The notes under the pieces are model-generated. The model did not search any database. It worked only from the letters and a program-made list of their open reading frames with translations, and was not told where the DNA came from. From CAWGMT01 sp963823675 (lineage in GTDB: Bacteria; Planctomycetota; Planctomycetia; Isosphaerales; Isosphaeraceae): DNA of 64,000 nucleotides. Positions within the stretch are counted from its first letter, which is position 1. Each line of letters opens with the position of its first letter. The position numbers and the translations under genes are program-made. Below are positions 62,814 through 64,000 of the stretch, one piece after another. The stretch is from positions 434,001 to 498,000 of the forward strand of contig CAWGMT010000025.1 in the NCBI GenBank assembly GCA_963823675.1, given 5' to 3'.

Positions 62814-63422
62814 ATGTCAACGATTTCAACCAATCACGCGACGGTTGCGGCTGCCCCTTGGGCATCGCCAGATCTCTACCGCTTTACCGTCAACGAGTAC
62901 GAGCGGATGGTGGGAGTACTTCACGATTCCCGAGTCGAGTTGATTGATGGCTACATGGTGAGGAAGATGGGGAAGAACCCGCCGCATATCTGGACCGTCG
63001 ATGCCCTCGTCGAAGCACTCCGATTCATGCTGGCGGGCTGGTGGTGCCGGAAGGAAGACCCGGTACGAATCCCAGACTTCGACGAACCCGAGCCCGATGT
63101 GGCCGTTGTCCGTGGCTCACGCCATGACTACGTGAGTCGGATCCCCGAACCCGCCGACATTGGACTCGTGATCGAGGTATCGGAGACGACGATCGACCGC
63201 GATCGCGGCAAGAAACTCAGCGCTTACGCCCGGGCAGGGATTTCCGTTTACTGGATCGTCAATTTAGCGACGAGACGTGTCGAGGTCTACACGCAACCGT
63301 GCGCAAGCGGCTATCAGTGCCAGCAGGAATTCGACGTGAGCCAAAATGTTCCCGTCGTCATCGATGCGGTCGAGGCAGGCCAGATCGCCGTGGTCGATAT
63401 TTTGCCGCCAGTACGGCCGTGA
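62814..63422 (+). CDS. Uma2 family endonuclease-like protein
   Basis: PD-(D/E)XK-fold protein of the Uma2 family (DUF820), abundant in planctomycetes and cyanobacteria, function unknown. ATG 62814 gives 202 residues. Motifs: FTVNEYERMVGVL, RVELIDGYMVRKMGKNPPHI, DEPEPDVAVVRG (metal-binding Asp), ADIGLVIEVSETTIDRDRGK with E-x-S and KKLSAYARAGISVYWIVNLA (catalytic Lys). C-terminus NVPVVIDAVEAGQIAVVDIL then PPVRP. The frame opens at 62670 but homology starts after 62814. A partial second copy of its 3' end follows at 63558. Confidence 0.9.
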   Translation: MSTISTNHATVAAAPWASPDLYRFTVNEYERMVGVLHDSRVELIDGYMVRKMGKNPPHIWTVDALVEALRFMLAGWWCRKEDPVRIPDFDEPEPDVAVVRGSRHDYVSRIPEPADIGLVIEVSETTIDRDRGKKLSAYARAGISVYWIVNLATRRVEVYTQPCASGYQCQQEFDVSQNVPVVIDAVEAGQIAVVDILPPVRP

Positions 63423-63557
63423 TCAATCGGACCGGCGAATCGAGGCCAACATCGTCGCTGGACGCCTGGGCGCCGCCGGACGCCGAGCCGATGAGGATTT
63501 CGCGGCCGGCCGCTCCACGCCACTCGGGCCGTGAACCATTTCGCCACAGTCCGTTGG

Positions 63558-63653
63558 AGCTTCGACCCCGGCCAGAATGCGCCGGTCGCGATCGATGGCG
63601 TCGAGGATCGCCGCATTGCCTTGGCCGCGAGATTCCCACCGTTACGGCCGGCA
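63558..63653 (+). pseudogene. degenerate duplicate of the Uma2 C-terminus
   Basis: Translates SFDPGQNAPVAIDGVEDRRI then ALAARFPPLRPA; the upstream gene ends EFDVSQNVPVVIDAVEAGQI then AVVDILPPVRP. Alignment is gapless over 30 codons. Nothing of the N-terminal domain remains nearby, so this is a leftover of a tandem Uma2 paralogue. Confidence 0.65.
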
Positions 63654-64000
63654 TCGCCGGCTCTCCCGATTCCACCGAAATCCTCGATCGAATCGGCGTG
63701 ACCCGTTCGCCCCGAAGCGCGACCTACGACGAGCGAAGAGCGTGACGCAGGGCGTGACGCAGACCCATTTTGCTCACTCACCGTAAGTCGTTGCCAGATA
63801 AGGGCGTGACGCTGGTGACGCTGGTGACGCAGAAATACCCACTTTACCAGGTCCGCACGAGGCGTTGCCACATCTGCGCCTCACAGGGGCGGGTTGCTCC
63901 GCAATTGCCGGTTTTGCGGGGCTCGTGGAGCTCGGGTGGCCCACTCGGTCAATCCGACGGGCCCTTGATCGGAGAGCTTCGGTGCATTACCTGTCAACCG
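63654..64000. other. no gene recognised
   Basis: Contains GCGTGACGCAG doubled at 63739-63762 and a nonamer trio at 63806-63832. No open frame here shows homology; the window ends inside it. Confidence 0.5.
63806..63832 (+). repeat. three tandem 9-bp repeats (GTGACGCTG)
   Basis: GTGACGCTG, GTGACGCTG, GTGACGCAG in register. No inverted arms could be found. Confidence 0.75.

Noticed and set aside
1..64000. tRNA or rRNA genes
   Set aside because: No cloverleaf with a GGTTCGAATCC-type T arm and CCA-adjacent acceptor was found by eye, and no rRNA-like block; a tRNAscan or Infernal run would be decisive.

Overview
The window reads as high-GC chromosomal DNA of a planctomycete, most likely near Isosphaeraceae (Singulisphaera or Paludisphaera type). 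This rests on several lineage habits seen together: a DUF1549/DUF1553 gene followed by a DUF1501 gene, two ECF sigma factor + Ser/Thr kinase pairs, WD40-rich kinases, secreted proteins with an N-terminal EPLE-(Q/H)-R motif, a TIGR03032 protein and a DUF6398-type protein. The genus is an inference; there is no rRNA in the window.

Layout. 0-18.5 kb is mostly housekeeping and metabolism: 3' part of nadB; a YCII/DGPF protein with its TPR-tailed ECF sigma factor; a sugar-type ABC substrate-binding protein and permease with an acyl-CoA dehydrogenase between them; a TrkA-N potassium channel protein; rplM-rpsI; a response regulator fused to an RsbW-like ATPase; a DUF6398-type protein; the DUF1549-DUF1501 pair; a HigA-like regulator; putA. 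18.8-24.4 kb is an ECF sigma + 1582-aa kinase with 15 WD40 units. 25-41 kb holds secreted hydrolases and stress genes: esterase-fold protein, neutral ceramidase-like protein, AlkD-type repair protein, an alpha/alpha-toroid protein fused to 14 WD40 units, a membrane-fusion protein, Sir2, an HtrA-like protease and a gamma-glutamyltransferase. 41-52 kb carries a second ECF sigma + kinase pair, a small secreted protein and a kinase-ATPase. 52.5-61.3 kb is a TIGR03032 protein with a 2543-aa surface protein. 61.3-64 kb is a small-gene and gene-remnant zone (DUF433, ribbon-helix-helix, HigA-like, Uma2 and fragments).

Sequence quality. Eight genes are interrupted by indels or by a stop that leaves the protein family signature continuing. 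One is ribosomal protein S9, which cannot plausibly be lost, so at least some indels are sequencing or assembly errors (several fall in homopolymers). I therefore type such genes as CDS, give the full span, and reserve 'pseudogene' for short remnants.

Repeats. Intergenic DNA is unusually rich in structured repeats: a recurrent architecture of three to five degenerate 9-bp direct repeats, often enclosed by perfect inverted arms; a 19-bp palindrome in five exact copies, two of them inside a kinase reading frame; a perfect 50-bp palindrome; an ~80-bp hairpin element in two opposite copies; and an ~400-bp direct repeat flanking the kinase-ATPase block. These repeats are the most novel material here. 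No tRNA, rRNA, CRISPR array, complete transposase or prophage was recognised.
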